From contig NZ_LT707409.1 in the NCBI RefSeq assembly GCF_900156875.1, positions 1,466,046 through 1,530,045 on the forward strand: a stretch of 64,000 nucleotides of DNA, written 5' to 3'. Position numbers and translations under genes: made by a program. Every line of letters begins with the position of its first letter. The first letter of the stretch is position 1. Positions 33,920-43,725 of this stretch are shown piece after piece. Origin of the DNA: Robertmurraya dakarensis. Lineage in GTDB: Bacteria > Bacillota > Bacilli > Bacillales > Cytobacillaceae. The notes under the pieces were generated by a model, which was not told the DNA's origin, made no database searches, and worked only from the letters and a program-made list of their open reading frames with translations.

Positions 33920-34679
33920 CGTCTTCCACCTCCCCTAAATATGCTTCAATAACAACCGGATTCTTTTGGATATCCTTTGGCAAGCCTTCAGCAATTTTTT
34001 CACCAAAGCTCATAACTGTAACATAATCAGACACTTTCATAACAAGTGACATATCATGCTCAATTAATAGTACTGTATAGTTCATTTCTTGTTTTAATCG
34101 CAGGATTAACTGGCTGATTTTTTCTGTTTCAACAGGATTCATTCCAGCTACAGGCTCATCTAATAAAATTAATTTCGGCTCTGCAATAATCGCTCTGCCG
34201 ATATCCACCATCTTCTGATAACCAAATGGAAGATTGCTGACTTTCTCGTGTGCTAAATCTGTAATCGACAGTAAATCCATGACTTCATATGCTTTTTTTA
34301 TGGATTCCTTTTCAGTCCTTTTCACCGAAGGTAAATTTAAAGCAATTGAAAATATATTTTTCTTCAGATTTGGATGTAATCCCGTTAATAAGTTATCCAA
34401 CACCGTCATATTTGCAAATAATTCTACGTTCTGGAAACTTCTCGCAATCCCTTCCCGTATGACTTGATGGGATTTAAGCTTTAAGAGATCTGTTCCGTTC
34501 ATCTCGATAGACCCAGAAGCAGGTGTATAGAATCGGCTGATACAATTAAACACCGTTGTTTTCCCAGCACCATTCGGTCCAATTATCGAAAAGATTTTCC
34601 CTTCCGGCACATCAAATGATAGGTTCTTAACTGCTGTTACTCCGGCAAATTTCACTGTAACGTCCTTAAATGTTAACAT
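33903..34679 (-). CDS. Liv-type ABC transporter ATPase (LivG class), system 1
   Basis: A 258-residue ATPase with Walker A GPNGAGKTT near residue 34, the LivG-specific RSFQNVELFANMTVLDNLL near 83 and Walker B LILLDEPVAGMNPVE near 165. LPFGYQKMVDIGRA stands for the signature motif, a common LivG variant. It overlaps livM by 14 bp and livF by 17 bp. Confidence 0.94.
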   Translation of the reverse strand: MLTFKDVTVKFAGVTAVKNLSFDVPEGKIFSIIGPNGAGKTTVFNCISRFYTPASGSIEMNGTDLLKLKSHQVIREGIARSFQNVELFANMTVLDNLLTGLHPNLKKNIFSIALNLPSVKRTEKESIKKAYEVMDLLSITDLAHEKVSNLPFGYQKMVDIGRAIIAEPKLILLDEPVAGMNPVETEKISQLILRLKQEMNYTVLLIEHDMSLVMKVSDYVTVMSFGEKIAEGLPKDIQKNPVVIEAYLGEVEDGAEII

Positions 34680-35673
34680 CCTTCACTGTCCCCCCTTGCT
34701 CTTGTTCTGAGATTAATAGATCCTGATCGTTTCCTGCTTTTCTCTTGGATTTAGCTTTAAACGCATCGAATAGAGAAATAAGTCCATGCGGGCGGAACAA
34801 TATAATAAGCACGACGGCTAATCCGATAATAATATTGGTAACACCCACGAATGACCTTGTTAACTCAGGGAGAACCGTAAAGATAATCGCACCAATTACT
34901 GCTCCTGGAATGGATGCTAATCCACCAACGACGATCATCCCTAGTAATAAGAAGGAGGTGACTACCGTAAAGTCGTTCGGGCTGACAAACCCAATCCAAT
35001 AACCATAAAGTCCACCTGCAAGGCCCGTGAAAAAGGAACTGATGACAAACATTACGGTTTTATAAAAAGGAACATTAATTCCTGTCGCCTGTGCTGCGAC
35101 TTCACTTTCACGGATTGCCAGAAAGGCTCTTCCCATTCTGCTTTTCAAAATATTATGAAGCAGCCATGTGATTAACACGGTCATGACAACAATTACATAG
35201 AAAAATTGTAAGTCACTTGACAAAAAGCTAGGACGCATCAAGGATAGACCCGAATAACCACCTGTTAGTGAATCCCAGTTCAATGCAATTTGAGGGATGG
35301 ATAAGCCAAAACCAAGCGTAACAACTGCTAAAAAGTGTCCGCTGAGTCTTACTGCTGGAAGACCGATGAACAATCCAATGATCCCTGTAACGACACCTGC
35401 TAATGGAAGCGTCAGTAAAAATGGCAGGCCTAACTTAGACGTTAGAATAGCAACGGTATAGCCGCCAATGGACAAAAATCCTGCGTGTCCAATCGATATT
35501 TGTCCGCCGTATCCAATTAATAAATCCAAGGACATGGCACTAATTGCATAAATACAGATCATTACGAAAATCGAAACCATATACCCTGAATGTCCAACTA
35601 TAAATGGGTATACAAGCATAAAAAGTACAAGTAGAATTAACCATGGTTTATGATTATTTATTAGCTGCTTCAA
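34666..35673 (-). CDS. Liv-type ABC transporter permease (LivM class), system 1
   Basis: A 335-residue integral membrane protein with about 9-10 helices. LIGYGGQISIGHAGFLSIGGY near residue 52 and AIRESEVAAQATGINV near 187 are LivM signatures. The start appears to be TTG 35673. It lies six bp after livH. With LivH it forms the translocation pore. Confidence 0.93.
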   Translation of the reverse strand: MKQLINNHKPWLILLVLFMLVYPFIVGHSGYMVSIFVMICIYAISAMSLDLLIGYGGQISIGHAGFLSIGGYTVAILTSKLGLPFLLTLPLAGVVTGIIGLFIGLPAVRLSGHFLAVVTLGFGLSIPQIALNWDSLTGGYSGLSLMRPSFLSSDLQFFYVIVVMTVLITWLLHNILKSRMGRAFLAIRESEVAAQATGINVPFYKTVMFVISSFFTGLAGGLYGYWIGFVSPNDFTVVTSFLLLGMIVVGGLASIPGAVIGAIIFTVLPELTRSFVGVTNIIIGLAVVLIILFRPHGLISLFDAFKAKSKRKAGNDQDLLISEQEQGGTVKDVNI

Positions 35674-35679
35674 CTTTCA

Positions 35680-36546
35680 TCACACCTTTTTAATAATTTT
35701 TGCACCGCCAAATATCCCTTGAGGCCGGATATACAACACGATTAGGATTAGTAAGAAGACAAATACGATTTTCAATTCAGGAGCAATATAATAACTGATT
35801 AAGTTCTCAATTACCCCAATTATTAAACCTCCAAATACTGCACCTGGTAAGCTAATGAATCCACCAAGTACAGCACCAGCAAATGCTAGAATCAAGACTT
35901 CGGACATCATGTTTGGACTCAAGAATGTAACAGGTGCCGTCATCATTCCACCGATACCGCCGAGAGCTGTTCCTATTGCCCAAGCTCCCATAAATACTCC
36001 AGACACTTTAATTCCCATTAATTCTGATGCCATCGTATCCTGTGATGCCGCGCGCATCGCTAAACCTAACCTAGTGAAACGGAATAATAGGAAGAAACCT
36101 AGCATTAAAATAAGTGTCAAAATGACAACAAAGATTTCATTTAACGAGATGAAAACTCCACCTATTTCATATGGATCCCCATGGAATGCTTCTGGAAACG
36201 ACGATGGTTGATATCCCCATATGATTCCGGCCACACCGTTAAATACCATAAAGAGACCGAGTGTGAGTACAACCTGATTAAGATGCGGAGCAGATTGAAC
36301 CCGTTTCATAAACACGAAATACACGAATAAACCAAAGATAGTTGCAAATAGCAGGGCTAATACTAATGAGACCAGATAAGGAAACCCATAACTTGTTAAA
36401 AACACATAACTTACAAAGGTAGTTAACATCGCCATTTCACCATGAGCAAAATTGGCAACTTCTGTCGTTTTAAAAATTAAGACAAGGCCTAATGCAGCTA
36501 AAGCATAGATACAACCAAAAATTAATCCACTTACAATAATTTGCAT
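35680..36546 (-). CDS. Liv-type ABC transporter permease (LivH class), system 1
   Basis: A 288-residue membrane protein with eight or so helices. ALGLVLIFKTTEVANFAHGEM near residue 18 and AMRAASQDTMASELMGI near 162 are LivH signatures. It follows the receptor gene by 71 bp, a gap that holds the hairpin at 36578-36609. Confidence 0.94.
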   Translation of the reverse strand: MQIIVSGLIFGCIYALAALGLVLIFKTTEVANFAHGEMAMLTTFVSYVFLTSYGFPYLVSLVLALLFATIFGLFVYFVFMKRVQSAPHLNQVVLTLGLFMVFNGVAGIIWGYQPSSFPEAFHGDPYEIGGVFISLNEIFVVILTLILMLGFFLLFRFTRLGLAMRAASQDTMASELMGIKVSGVFMGAWAIGTALGGIGGMMTAPVTFLSPNMMSEVLILAFAGAVLGGFISLPGAVFGGLIIGVIENLISYYIAPELKIVFVFLLILIVLYIRPQGIFGGAKIIKKV

Positions 36547-36577
36547 AAGAATTTCACCATCCTTTTATAATTAATTG

Positions 36578-36609
36578 AATAGGGCAGGGTCAAGTCATCC
36601 TACCCTATT
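36578..36609 (-). terminator. Intercistronic hairpin between receptor and permease genes
   Basis: AATAGGG-AGG pairs with CCT-CCCTATT nine bp after the receptor stop. Without a T run it may be a processing or attenuation site that keeps receptor mRNA more abundant than permease mRNA. Confidence 0.5.
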
Positions 36610-36617
36610 TCTAAAAT

Positions 36618-37910
36618 CTATTCTTGAAACTTTATTTCTCTTGTTGCAGGGTCAAATGTTATTGGGTCAGAGATCGGCAATATTTCTCCATCTTTCGCTT
36701 GGGTAACCGTCATACTTGTCAATCCATAATGGTTGCCTTCACCAAATGTAACGCTTGAATGAATAGAGTCCTGCCAATTATCAAAAGTGTAGAAAGATTT
36801 AAGGAAATTATCCCAAGTTAAATCATCACCAGTCCGTTTAATGGCTTCGACCAACACTTCAGCTGCACCCCAGCCTGTCATAGGTGAACCAACTAAAGGA
36901 TCATTTGGATAATCCTGACTGAATCGTTCAACAAATACCTGCATTTGTGGATCATCTTTCGCATAATCTGGCAGCGGAATTGTCATACCAGTATAAGAAC
37001 CTTCCCATACCTCTTTACCAGCTAATTCGAAAATATTACTGTCACCGCCAGCTACTGAGGCGACAACAAAATTTGCGTCATTGAAACCAATTCGATAAAG
37101 TGCTTTTTTCAAGTTTGCAGCAGGTCCCGGAGTTGAAAAATGCATAATTGTATCAGGATTAGCCTTCTCTAACTTTTGGGCCTGTGAGCTAAATTCTGTA
37201 TCTGTTGCAATAAATGATACCTCTTCTACAATTTCAACTCCTGGATACTTTTCAAGCGCTTCCTTGATAGTAGCAAGGTTCTCTTTACCATAGTCATCAT
37301 TTTGATAGGAAATAGCTATCTTCTTCGCACCCAGCTCTTCAATTGCATAATGAAGTAAAATTTGTCCCTCGATAGAGTAGTTTATGATGTTTGATCCCAT
37401 GTAATTTGGAAGCGGCGGATTCGTTAATGCATTAACCCCCGTTCCCGTCATAACCATTGGGAAACCCTTTTCAACTAAATAATCTTTCACTGCCAAGTTT
37501 GGAGCTGTTCCCACATTCCCGACCATAGCGAAGACTTTATCATCTTCTACTAATCTCTTAGCTAATTGAACCGTTTTCGCCGGCTGGTATTGATCATCAT
37601 AGGCAATTAGCTTTAATTGACGGCCGTTTACACCGCCATTTTCATTCACATACTTAAAATATGAATCAATTCCTTTACGAACCAAATCATAAATGGCAAT
37701 AGGACCGGTTTGCGGACCTAAGAAACCAATTAAGATTTCATCATCTGTTACTCCCTGGGCAAGTTCGCTGCTTCCTTCATTACTATTTGTGTCTGGACCA
37801 GATGAAGAAGAAGACTCTGTCGTACTTGAAGTTCCCCCGGAACAAGCAGATAACATAAACACCATGAATAAGCTAATAATAATAGACAACTGCTTCTTAC
37901 TAATCGCCAT
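36618..37910 (-). CDS. Liv-type substrate-binding lipoprotein, system 1
   Basis: A 430-residue receptor with a lipoprotein signal ending at Cys23 (LSAC), a low-complexity Ser/Thr linker, then the two-lobed periplasmic-binding fold (QTGPIAIYD, SYFKYVNENGG). It is first gene of the complete operon receptor-LivH-LivM-LivG-LivF. The orphan receptor at 14826 is a close paralog, so the two probably share one permease. Ligand unknown. Confidence 0.93.
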   Translation of the reverse strand: MAISKKQLSIIISLFMVFMLSACSGGTSSTTESSSSSGPDTNSNEGSSELAQGVTDDEILIGFLGPQTGPIAIYDLVRKGIDSYFKYVNENGGVNGRQLKLIAYDDQYQPAKTVQLAKRLVEDDKVFAMVGNVGTAPNLAVKDYLVEKGFPMVMTGTGVNALTNPPLPNYMGSNIINYSIEGQILLHYAIEELGAKKIAISYQNDDYGKENLATIKEALEKYPGVEIVEEVSFIATDTEFSSQAQKLEKANPDTIMHFSTPGPAANLKKALYRIGFNDANFVVASVAGGDSNIFELAGKEVWEGSYTGMTIPLPDYAKDDPQMQVFVERFSQDYPNDPLVGSPMTGWGAAEVLVEAIKRTGDDLTWDNFLKSFYTFDNWQDSIHSSVTFGEGNHYGLTSMTVTQAKDGEILPISDPITFDPATREIKFQE

Positions 37911-38021
37911 GGTTTCTCCACCTCGACATGTTTATTTTGACCTTCCAAAGCTATCTTTCTTGGCAGCTTCTGAATACATTTTTGAAACTTGTAAGTATTC
38001 AGTAAATTTCAAAGAAAATTA

Positions 38022-38054
38022 TCCTTTTTTCATGGTGTGTATCTTTAAAAGGAA
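38022..38054 (-). terminator. Possible terminator of the ligase at 38064
   Basis: TCCTTTT and AAAAGGA form a weak long-looped stem followed on the minus strand by TAATTTTC. Confidence 0.35.
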
Positions 38055-38063
38055 TAACAGACA

Positions 38064-39692
38064 TTAATTGGTTGTTTGCATGTTTGCTTGTTTTAAAATA
38101 AATCTTTGGATTTTCCCGCTTGGTGTTTTTGGAAGCTCCTCAACAAACTCTACTTCTCTGGGATACTGATGCTTTGATAATTTATTTTTAACAAAAGCAC
38201 TTAATTCAGCTCCCAGGGTATCAGTGCCCTCAAAACCAGGTTTTAGGACAACATACGCTTTCACAATTTCTCCTTTTGTAGGATCAGGCTTTCCTATCAC
38301 TGCAGCCTCTGCAACAGCAGGATGTTCAATCAAACTGCTTTCCACTTCAAAAGGTCCAATTCGATAGCCAGCGCTTGAAATAATATCATCTGCCCGGCCT
38401 TGGAACCAGAAATAACCGTCATCGTCCTTACTTGCTAAATCACCTGAATAAAACCACTTTCCTTTAATCTTTTCTGCTGTTTTCTCAGAGTCCTGCCAGT
38501 ATCCAAGGAAAAAGTATGGAAATGCTGTTGTATCAACAACAATTTGACCTGCGTCACCATCTTTAACTGGATTTCCATCTTCATCTAATAGGGCAATAGT
38601 AAATCCTGGTGAGGGCAAGCCCATCGATCCTGGTTTTACAGCCATGTCCGTAACATTGTAGTTATTTACGATCATGCCTGTTTCTGTCGATCCATAGTGA
38701 TCATAAATTTCTCTGCCAAAATGGTCTTTAAAGAATCGAACCACCTCTGCATTTAACGGTTCTCCTGCACTCGTCAATTTTTTAATGTGGAAGTTGTGTT
38801 GTTTTACTAGATCAGAACCCGATGCCATCATCATTCTGTATGCTGTAGGTGCATAAGCAAAATTCGTTACTTTATATTTTTCTAGAAGATGATAGTATTT
38901 CTCGACATTGAATGGTCCTTTATAAACCAAAATGGAAATACCAAAGTTCAGTGGACATAAAGTACAATTCATCAACCCGAAAGCCCATCCTAAATCAGCG
39001 CCGCCGAAAAACATGTCGTCATCTGAAATCCCAATCGCATATCTTAAATATGGGTACGAGCTTATTAAAATTTTATGAGACCATACAGCACCCTTCGGCA
39101 AGCCTGTTGAGCCTGAAGTATATTGAATAACACTTGGATCATTAATAGATGTTGGTTCTGTTTCATGTTCGTTTGAAAATAACCCAACAAATTCCCAGAA
39201 TGTTAATCCTTCTTTTGTAACTCCATCTATCAATAGAAGTTCACTATTTATCTCTTCATTTTCAATCTTCTTCGCTTGCTCTTGATTGGTAACTAAAATC
39301 TTGCAGCCTGAATCTTGCAATCGATATTTAAGCGCTTCTGGGCCGAAAGCAGTGAACATCGGGACATAAATGGCGCCTATTTTCCAGGTTGCAAGCACTG
39401 TTAGTATCAGCTCCATGTCCTTACCTGAGAGTCCCCCGACACGATCTCCTTTTCTTATTCCAAGCGCTGTAAATGCATTTGCCAGCCTATTTGATTCTTC
39501 TTTCAGCCTTTTGTACGTCCATACATCAGTACTGCCTGCTTCATCTTCCCAATAGAAGGCGACACGCTTGGGATCATCAGCCCATTTATCACAGCATTCA
39601 TGAGCCATATTAAATCTCTCTTCTACATTCCAATCGAAGCTTTTCACAACCTTATCCCACGAAAAATTGCTCATTAACTCTTCATATTTCAT
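38064..39692 (-). CDS. Acetyl-CoA-synthetase-like acyl-CoA ligase
   Basis: The ATG at 39692 follows AAGGGGTGAG, giving 542 residues. It belongs to the AcsA/medium-chain acyl-CoA synthetase group: VPMFTAFGPEALKYRLQDSG near residue 115, phosphate loop QYTSGSTGLPKGAVWSH near 195, DHYGSTETG near 335, and the C-terminal KTPSGKIQRF with the catalytic lysine. It activates a short or medium-chain acid. It is monocistronic, with a good -10 box (39720-39725) overlapped by a cre-like site. Confidence 0.9.
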   Translation of the reverse strand: MKYEELMSNFSWDKVVKSFDWNVEERFNMAHECCDKWADDPKRVAFYWEDEAGSTDVWTYKRLKEESNRLANAFTALGIRKGDRVGGLSGKDMELILTVLATWKIGAIYVPMFTAFGPEALKYRLQDSGCKILVTNQEQAKKIENEEINSELLLIDGVTKEGLTFWEFVGLFSNEHETEPTSINDPSVIQYTSGSTGLPKGAVWSHKILISSYPYLRYAIGISDDDMFFGGADLGWAFGLMNCTLCPLNFGISILVYKGPFNVEKYYHLLEKYKVTNFAYAPTAYRMMMASGSDLVKQHNFHIKKLTSAGEPLNAEVVRFFKDHFGREIYDHYGSTETGMIVNNYNVTDMAVKPGSMGLPSPGFTIALLDEDGNPVKDGDAGQIVVDTTAFPYFFLGYWQDSEKTAEKIKGKWFYSGDLASKDDDGYFWFQGRADDIISSAGYRIGPFEVESSLIEHPAVAEAAVIGKPDPTKGEIVKAYVVLKPGFEGTDTLGAELSAFVKNKLSKHQYPREVEFVEELPKTPSGKIQRFILKQANMQTTN

Positions 39693-39724
39693 TGATTTTC
39701 TCACCCCTTAATGATCTAAATTAT

Positions 39725-39739
39725 AAGGAAACGCTTACA
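39725..39739. promoter_or_regulatory. Possible cre site of the ligase at 38064
   Basis: AAGGAAACGCTTACA, two mismatches to the cre consensus, adjoins the -10 box TATAAT (39720-39725, minus strand), a typical place for CcpA repression. Confidence 0.45.
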
Positions 39740-39787
39740 TATATAAAAATCAAAAACCTATATTTTGGGACCGAAGCTTCTTAAATG

Positions 39788-40741
39788 TTATAGGGCGATT
39801 TTTCCTCCACTTAACAATTCTTTTGCTTCGCTTGAAATTCGTCTAACTACATCTTCAGCACTTTCTAGTTCATCGATCAAACTTGCCACCTGTCCGCAGC
39901 TCGCAAAGCCATCGGCAATTTGCCCGTCTTTCATAGCAAGCTTATTATAGGTCCCTCTTACCATTGGAAGTACATGTTCAAGTGTTCCATATTTCTTTTC
40001 AACTTCATGAACCTTATCGCAGTATTCATTTTTCAAAACTCTTAAAGGACCTTTTAACATTCGTGTTAAGATAACGGTAGATACATCCTCTGCTTCTAAA
40101 ATAGCATTTTTAAAATTGTCATGTGCTTCACACTCTTTTGTCGCAACGAATTTAGTTCCTAATTGAACTCCATCTGCTCCTAATATCATTGCTGCAGCCA
40201 TACTTTTTCCATCCACAATTCCACCAGCAGCAACAACAGGAATGGAAACAGCCCTTTTTACTTGCGGCACTAACGTGAAAGTAGTTAATTCAGATGGTCC
40301 ATTGCTTCCACCCGCTTCATATCCTTCACAAACAATAATATCTGCCCCAAGGCTTTCTGCTTTAGCAGAATGAAAAGCTGTTGAGGTCAAGACCAAAGCC
40401 TTTAGACCTGCGTCTTTTATAAAAGGAATAAGGTCTTTTGGATTCCCTGCACCTAAGCTAACACCTTTAATCAAGTCTTTATGCTTTTTGATAATGTCTA
40501 AATAGGGACTGAAATCAGTATGCTGACTTATCGGAATATTGACACCAAACGGTTTATTAGTTGCTTCTCTAGCTAATAATACTTCATGTTCAAAATTTTC
40601 CGGTGTACGTCCGGCTGATCCCACCTGACCAAATCCCCCGCCTTCAGAAACAGCTGCTGCAAGCAAACCATTACCAATATAAGCAAGACCACCTTCAATC
40701 ACAGGTACCTCTATTTCCAATAACTCACAAATCCTATTCAA
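39788..40741 (-). CDS. Nitronate monooxygenase-family FMN protein with Ser in place of active-site His
   Basis: A 317-residue TIM-barrel FMN protein: AAAVSEGGGFGQVGSAG near residue 28 and PVVAAGGIVDGKSMAAAMILGADGVQLG near 165. The segment that normally reads GYEAGGH reads GYEAGGSNG, so the catalytic-type His is Ser146. It may not be a nitronate monooxygenase and could reduce an enoyl or oxo group, as other family members do. It lies 48 bp after an iron-alcohol dehydrogenase gene and is probably co-transcribed with it. Confidence 0.85.
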   Translation of the reverse strand: MNRICELLEIEVPVIEGGLAYIGNGLLAAAVSEGGGFGQVGSAGRTPENFEHEVLLAREATNKPFGVNIPISQHTDFSPYLDIIKKHKDLIKGVSLGAGNPKDLIPFIKDAGLKALVLTSTAFHSAKAESLGADIIVCEGYEAGGSNGPSELTTFTLVPQVKRAVSIPVVAAGGIVDGKSMAAAMILGADGVQLGTKFVATKECEAHDNFKNAILEAEDVSTVILTRMLKGPLRVLKNEYCDKVHEVEKKYGTLEHVLPMVRGTYNKLAMKDGQIADGFASCGQVASLIDELESAEDVVRRISSEAKELLSGGKIAL

Positions 40742-40789
40742 TATAAATCCACCTCTAGAAATAAATTATTTTAGTACTGATAGCTAACC

Positions 40790-41974
40790 CTACCAGGCTG
40801 CCTCTACCAGTCTTGTAATATCATTCTCAATATCCTCTGTACCCAATACAAATTGGTTTCCTTCGCCGCTAATATCAGTGAGAATGTTTTTTACAACCAG
40901 CGGAATCGTGTCCTTTGATACTTGAAAATCTCTTAATCTATGTGGAATCTCTAACTCTTGGATGAGCCCTTTAATGATGGCTGGTGCCTTCTTTGCACTT
41001 TCAAACACCGACTCTTTATCAGCATTGATCTTCCCTAGTATTTTTGGAATTTCTGCTTGAGCTTCATATGTTCTTGGCAGCAGATAATCCATCACATGCG
41101 GCAGCATAATGGCGGAAGTCATTCCGTGTGGGATATCATAGAGTGCACCTAGTTGATGCCCAATACTATGCGAAAGACCTAGCTTAATATTGACTACAGA
41201 AAACAGTGACAACCATGCACCCACTTGACATTCTAATCTAAATTGTAAATTATCTTTATTTTTCCTGCTAAGCGGCAAATTGTAATAAAGTTTCTGCAGC
41301 GCTTGCAGAGCCAACCCTGTATTTATAGGATTAGGAGTAGGAGAATACAACGTTTCTACTGCATGATCAACAGCCCTCATACCCGTTGATATAAAAAGCC
41401 AATCAGGCGTTTCTAATGTAAAGATAGGATCCAGGAACACAAAAGTTGGAGTCAGTTTCAAATGTGAAAATTTGTATTTTATAGAATCTACACTATTTGT
41501 AGCCCCGGCGATACTGGTAAATTCCGAAGCGGAAAGTGTTGTGGGTATTGCAATATGTGGAATACATTCATTTAAAGTTAATGGTTTTTCTTTCTTATTC
41601 TCGGAATATGGATATAAGTCTTCTTCTCTTTGAATTCCCGCCGCTAAAACAAAGGATAGTATCTTCGCTGCGTCAATAGGACTCCCGCCTCCACAGCTGA
41701 TGATTAAATCAGGGTTAAACTTCTGGATTTTGTCTATATCCTTCATGATTATATTGCCAGGAACATGCTGTCTGGAACATATTTGGAAGAGTTCAAGTCC
41801 ATTCTTTTGTAACGATTCTACTAAGTCCTTGTAAGCTTTTGTTCCTAGCATACTGTTCGTTGTAACCAGCAATATTTTGCTTTTGTTTAATGCCGTAATT
41901 TCGGATAACAGTCCATCTCTTACTACATGAAAGCCGTAATGAATACGTTCCACAGGAAGATACTGATAGATCAC
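40790..41974 (-). CDS. Iron-containing alcohol dehydrogenase
   Basis: A 394-residue group III alcohol dehydrogenase starting at GTG 41974 behind AAGGAGG. GGGSPIDAAK near residue 96 binds the cofactor, IPTTLSASEFTSIAG near 145 resembles maleylacetate reductases, and LSHSIGHQLGALYDIPHG near 265 carries the metal-binding histidines. It could oxidise a hydroxyacid or alcohol or reduce a semialdehyde. First gene of a two-gene unit with the flavoprotein at 39788. Confidence 0.9.
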   Translation of the reverse strand: MIYQYLPVERIHYGFHVVRDGLLSEITALNKSKILLVTTNSMLGTKAYKDLVESLQKNGLELFQICSRQHVPGNIIMKDIDKIQKFNPDLIISCGGGSPIDAAKILSFVLAAGIQREEDLYPYSENKKEKPLTLNECIPHIAIPTTLSASEFTSIAGATNSVDSIKYKFSHLKLTPTFVFLDPIFTLETPDWLFISTGMRAVDHAVETLYSPTPNPINTGLALQALQKLYYNLPLSRKNKDNLQFRLECQVGAWLSLFSVVNIKLGLSHSIGHQLGALYDIPHGMTSAIMLPHVMDYLLPRTYEAQAEIPKILGKINADKESVFESAKKAPAIIKGLIQELEIPHRLRDFQVSKDTIPLVVKNILTDISGEGNQFVLGTEDIENDITRLVEAAW

Positions 41975-42031
41975 GGTTTCATCCTCCTTATGTATAGGAA
42001 ATCTAGCACGCTCTTTTTTATCCCTATCAAA

Positions 42032-42071
42032 GGGTAACAGAGAGGAAAAGTATATCCTCCGCTACCCTTCT
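42032..42071 (-). terminator. Possible terminator after the dehydrogenase at 42108
   Basis: AAGGGTA and TACCCTT close a long imperfect stem; no T run follows on the minus strand. Confidence 0.35.
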
Positions 42072-42107
42072 TTTATCTATTGATTGCTAGATTACTTAGT
42101 CCCTGAA

Positions 42108-43313
42108 TTAGCTATGGTTTCTCAATTCTAGTTTAGCAACTGCTTCAGCATGAACTTCATCTGGTCCATCTGCTAATCTTAAAGTACGAGCATGCGCCCA
42201 AATGCTAGCTAATGGGAATACATCACTTACTCCCCCGCCTCCATGTACTTGAATAGCGCGATCAATAACCTTCAACGCCATGTTTGGAACAATTACCTTA
42301 ATCATTGCGATTTCTTTTCTAGCAACTTTATTTCCGACTGTATCCATCATATGTGCCGCATTTAACGTTAACAATCTTGCCTGGTCGATCGCAATTCTGG
42401 ACTCAGCAATATAATTACGGATCACACCTTGCTCAGAAACTTTCTTACCAAATGCTACACGTTCTTGAGCACGCTTACACATTAACTCTAGAGAACGTTC
42501 CGCCATTCCAATTAAACGCATACAGTGATGAATACGGCCAGGTCCAAGTCTTCCTTGCGCGATTTCAAATCCTCTGCCTTCACCAAGAATCATATTAGAA
42601 GCAGGTACGCGAACATCCTTAAATTCAACAATCGCATGACCATGTGGAGCATCATCATAGCCGAATACTGGCAAATATCTTTCAATTGTTACACCCGGTG
42701 TTCCCATTGGAACAATAATCATTGATTGCTGCTTGTGTCTATCTGCATCAGGATTGCTTTTTCCCATAACAATTAACAGCTTACAACGCGGGTCCATAAT
42801 ACCAGAAATCCACCATTTCCGGCCGTTGATTACATATTCATCTCCGTCTCTCTCAATTCTAGTTGAGATATTCGTGGCGTCAGATGATGCCACATCAGGT
42901 TCTGTCATGACATATGCTGAACGAATTTCACCCTTTAATAGAGGAACAAGCCATTGTTCTTTTTGCTCAGGTGAGCCATATTGCTCCAACAATTCCATAT
43001 TCCCTGTATCTGGTGCTGCACAGTTAAATACTTCTGGAGCAATAGAAGAACGACCCATAATTTCTTTTAATGGTGCGTATTCAAGATTTGTTAACCCAGG
43101 CCCATGCTCTTTACTTTGAATAAATAAATTCCATAGTCCGGCTTCTTTAGCTTTTGCCTTCATTTCCTCCATAATTGGCGGGCTTTCCCATCTAGTGCTT
43201 CCTTGATTAAGTTGCTCTTTGTAAACAGACTCATTTGGGTAGACAACTTCATCCATGAAAGCGATTAACTTTTCTTTCAACTCTTTAGTTCTGTCAGACA
43301 TTTCAAATACCAT
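42108..43313 (-). CDS. Acyl-CoA dehydrogenase, ACAD10/11 type
   Basis: The ATG at 43313 follows GGAGGGATTTAG, giving 401 residues. Motifs are [20 protein letters not shown] near residue 125, [18 protein letters not shown] near 280, and a C-terminal [16 protein letters not shown] with [15 protein letters not shown]. The DGPDEVH ending is that of the ACAD10/11 group. It is a single gene. It could work with the LvaA-like kinase at 30615 on 4-hydroxyacyl-CoA; that is inference. Confidence 0.9.
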   Translation of the reverse strand: MVFEMSDRTKELKEKLIAFMDEVVYPNESVYKEQLNQGSTRWESPPIMEEMKAKAKEAGLWNLFIQSKEHGPGLTNLEYAPLKEIMGRSSIAPEVFNCAAPDTGNMELLEQYGSPEQKEQWLVPLLKGEIRSAYVMTEPDVASSDATNISTRIERDGDEYVINGRKWWISGIMDPRCKLLIVMGKSNPDADRHKQQSMIIVPMGTPGVTIERYLPVFGYDDAPHGHAIVEFKDVRVPASNMILGEGRGFEIAQGRLGPGRIHHCMRLIGMAERSLELMCKRAQERVAFGKKVSEQGVIRNYIAESRIAIDQARLLTLNAAHMMDTVGNKVARKEIAMIKVIVPNMALKVIDRAIQVHGGGGVSDVFPLASIWAHARTLRLADGPDEVHAEAVAKLELRNHS

Positions 43314-43725
43314 TACTAAATCCCTCCATTTTTTGATTTGTTTTATTTGAATAAATAGAACACGCAAAACAGATAGATACCTTGGATGCTAACAATCTAA
43401 CAAACAATTGTTTTATTTCTATGTATATAACAGATTAGAAATGGATTAAAATTATGAATTTTTTTCGTCCTGCAACAAACTTATTCAAAAAATTCAGATA
43501 TCTCATAATAAACAACCTTACCCATTACTGTTAATCTGTCTAAATTATATAATACGATTGTTTATTTGTATACACTTTTCTCAATATTTTAAATTTTAGT
43601 AAAACTATTCCGATAAAATGTATCCTAATCTTCTAGCATACAATATAAATTTCATGCATTTTATTAAGAAAGGAGCACGATAAATCATAGATATGTGCTC
43701 CTTATTGGGTATATTCTTATTGTTT
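43314..43725. other. AT-rich intergenic region upstream of the ACAD10/11-type gene
   Basis: No gene seen in 412 bp. It contains the perfect palindrome AAACAATTGTTT (43402-43413), about 90 bp upstream of the dehydrogenase start and possibly an operator, and the terminator of the ligase at 43726 (43670-43703). Confidence 0.55.
43670..43703 (-). terminator. Terminator of the ligase at 43726
   Basis: AAGGAGCAC pairs with GTGCTCCTT, followed by TCTTAATAAAAT on the minus strand, 22 bp past the stop. Confidence 0.75.

Noticed and set aside
42032-42071. Long hairpin before the Fe-alcohol dehydrogenase as a riboswitch
   Set aside because: It is a simple imperfect stem past a stop codon with no conserved aptamer features; at most a weak terminator.
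43402-43413. AAACAATTGTTT palindrome as a defined operator
   Set aside because: It is AT-rich, seen once as an exact copy, and no regulator can be assigned; kept only as a note in the intergenic entry.
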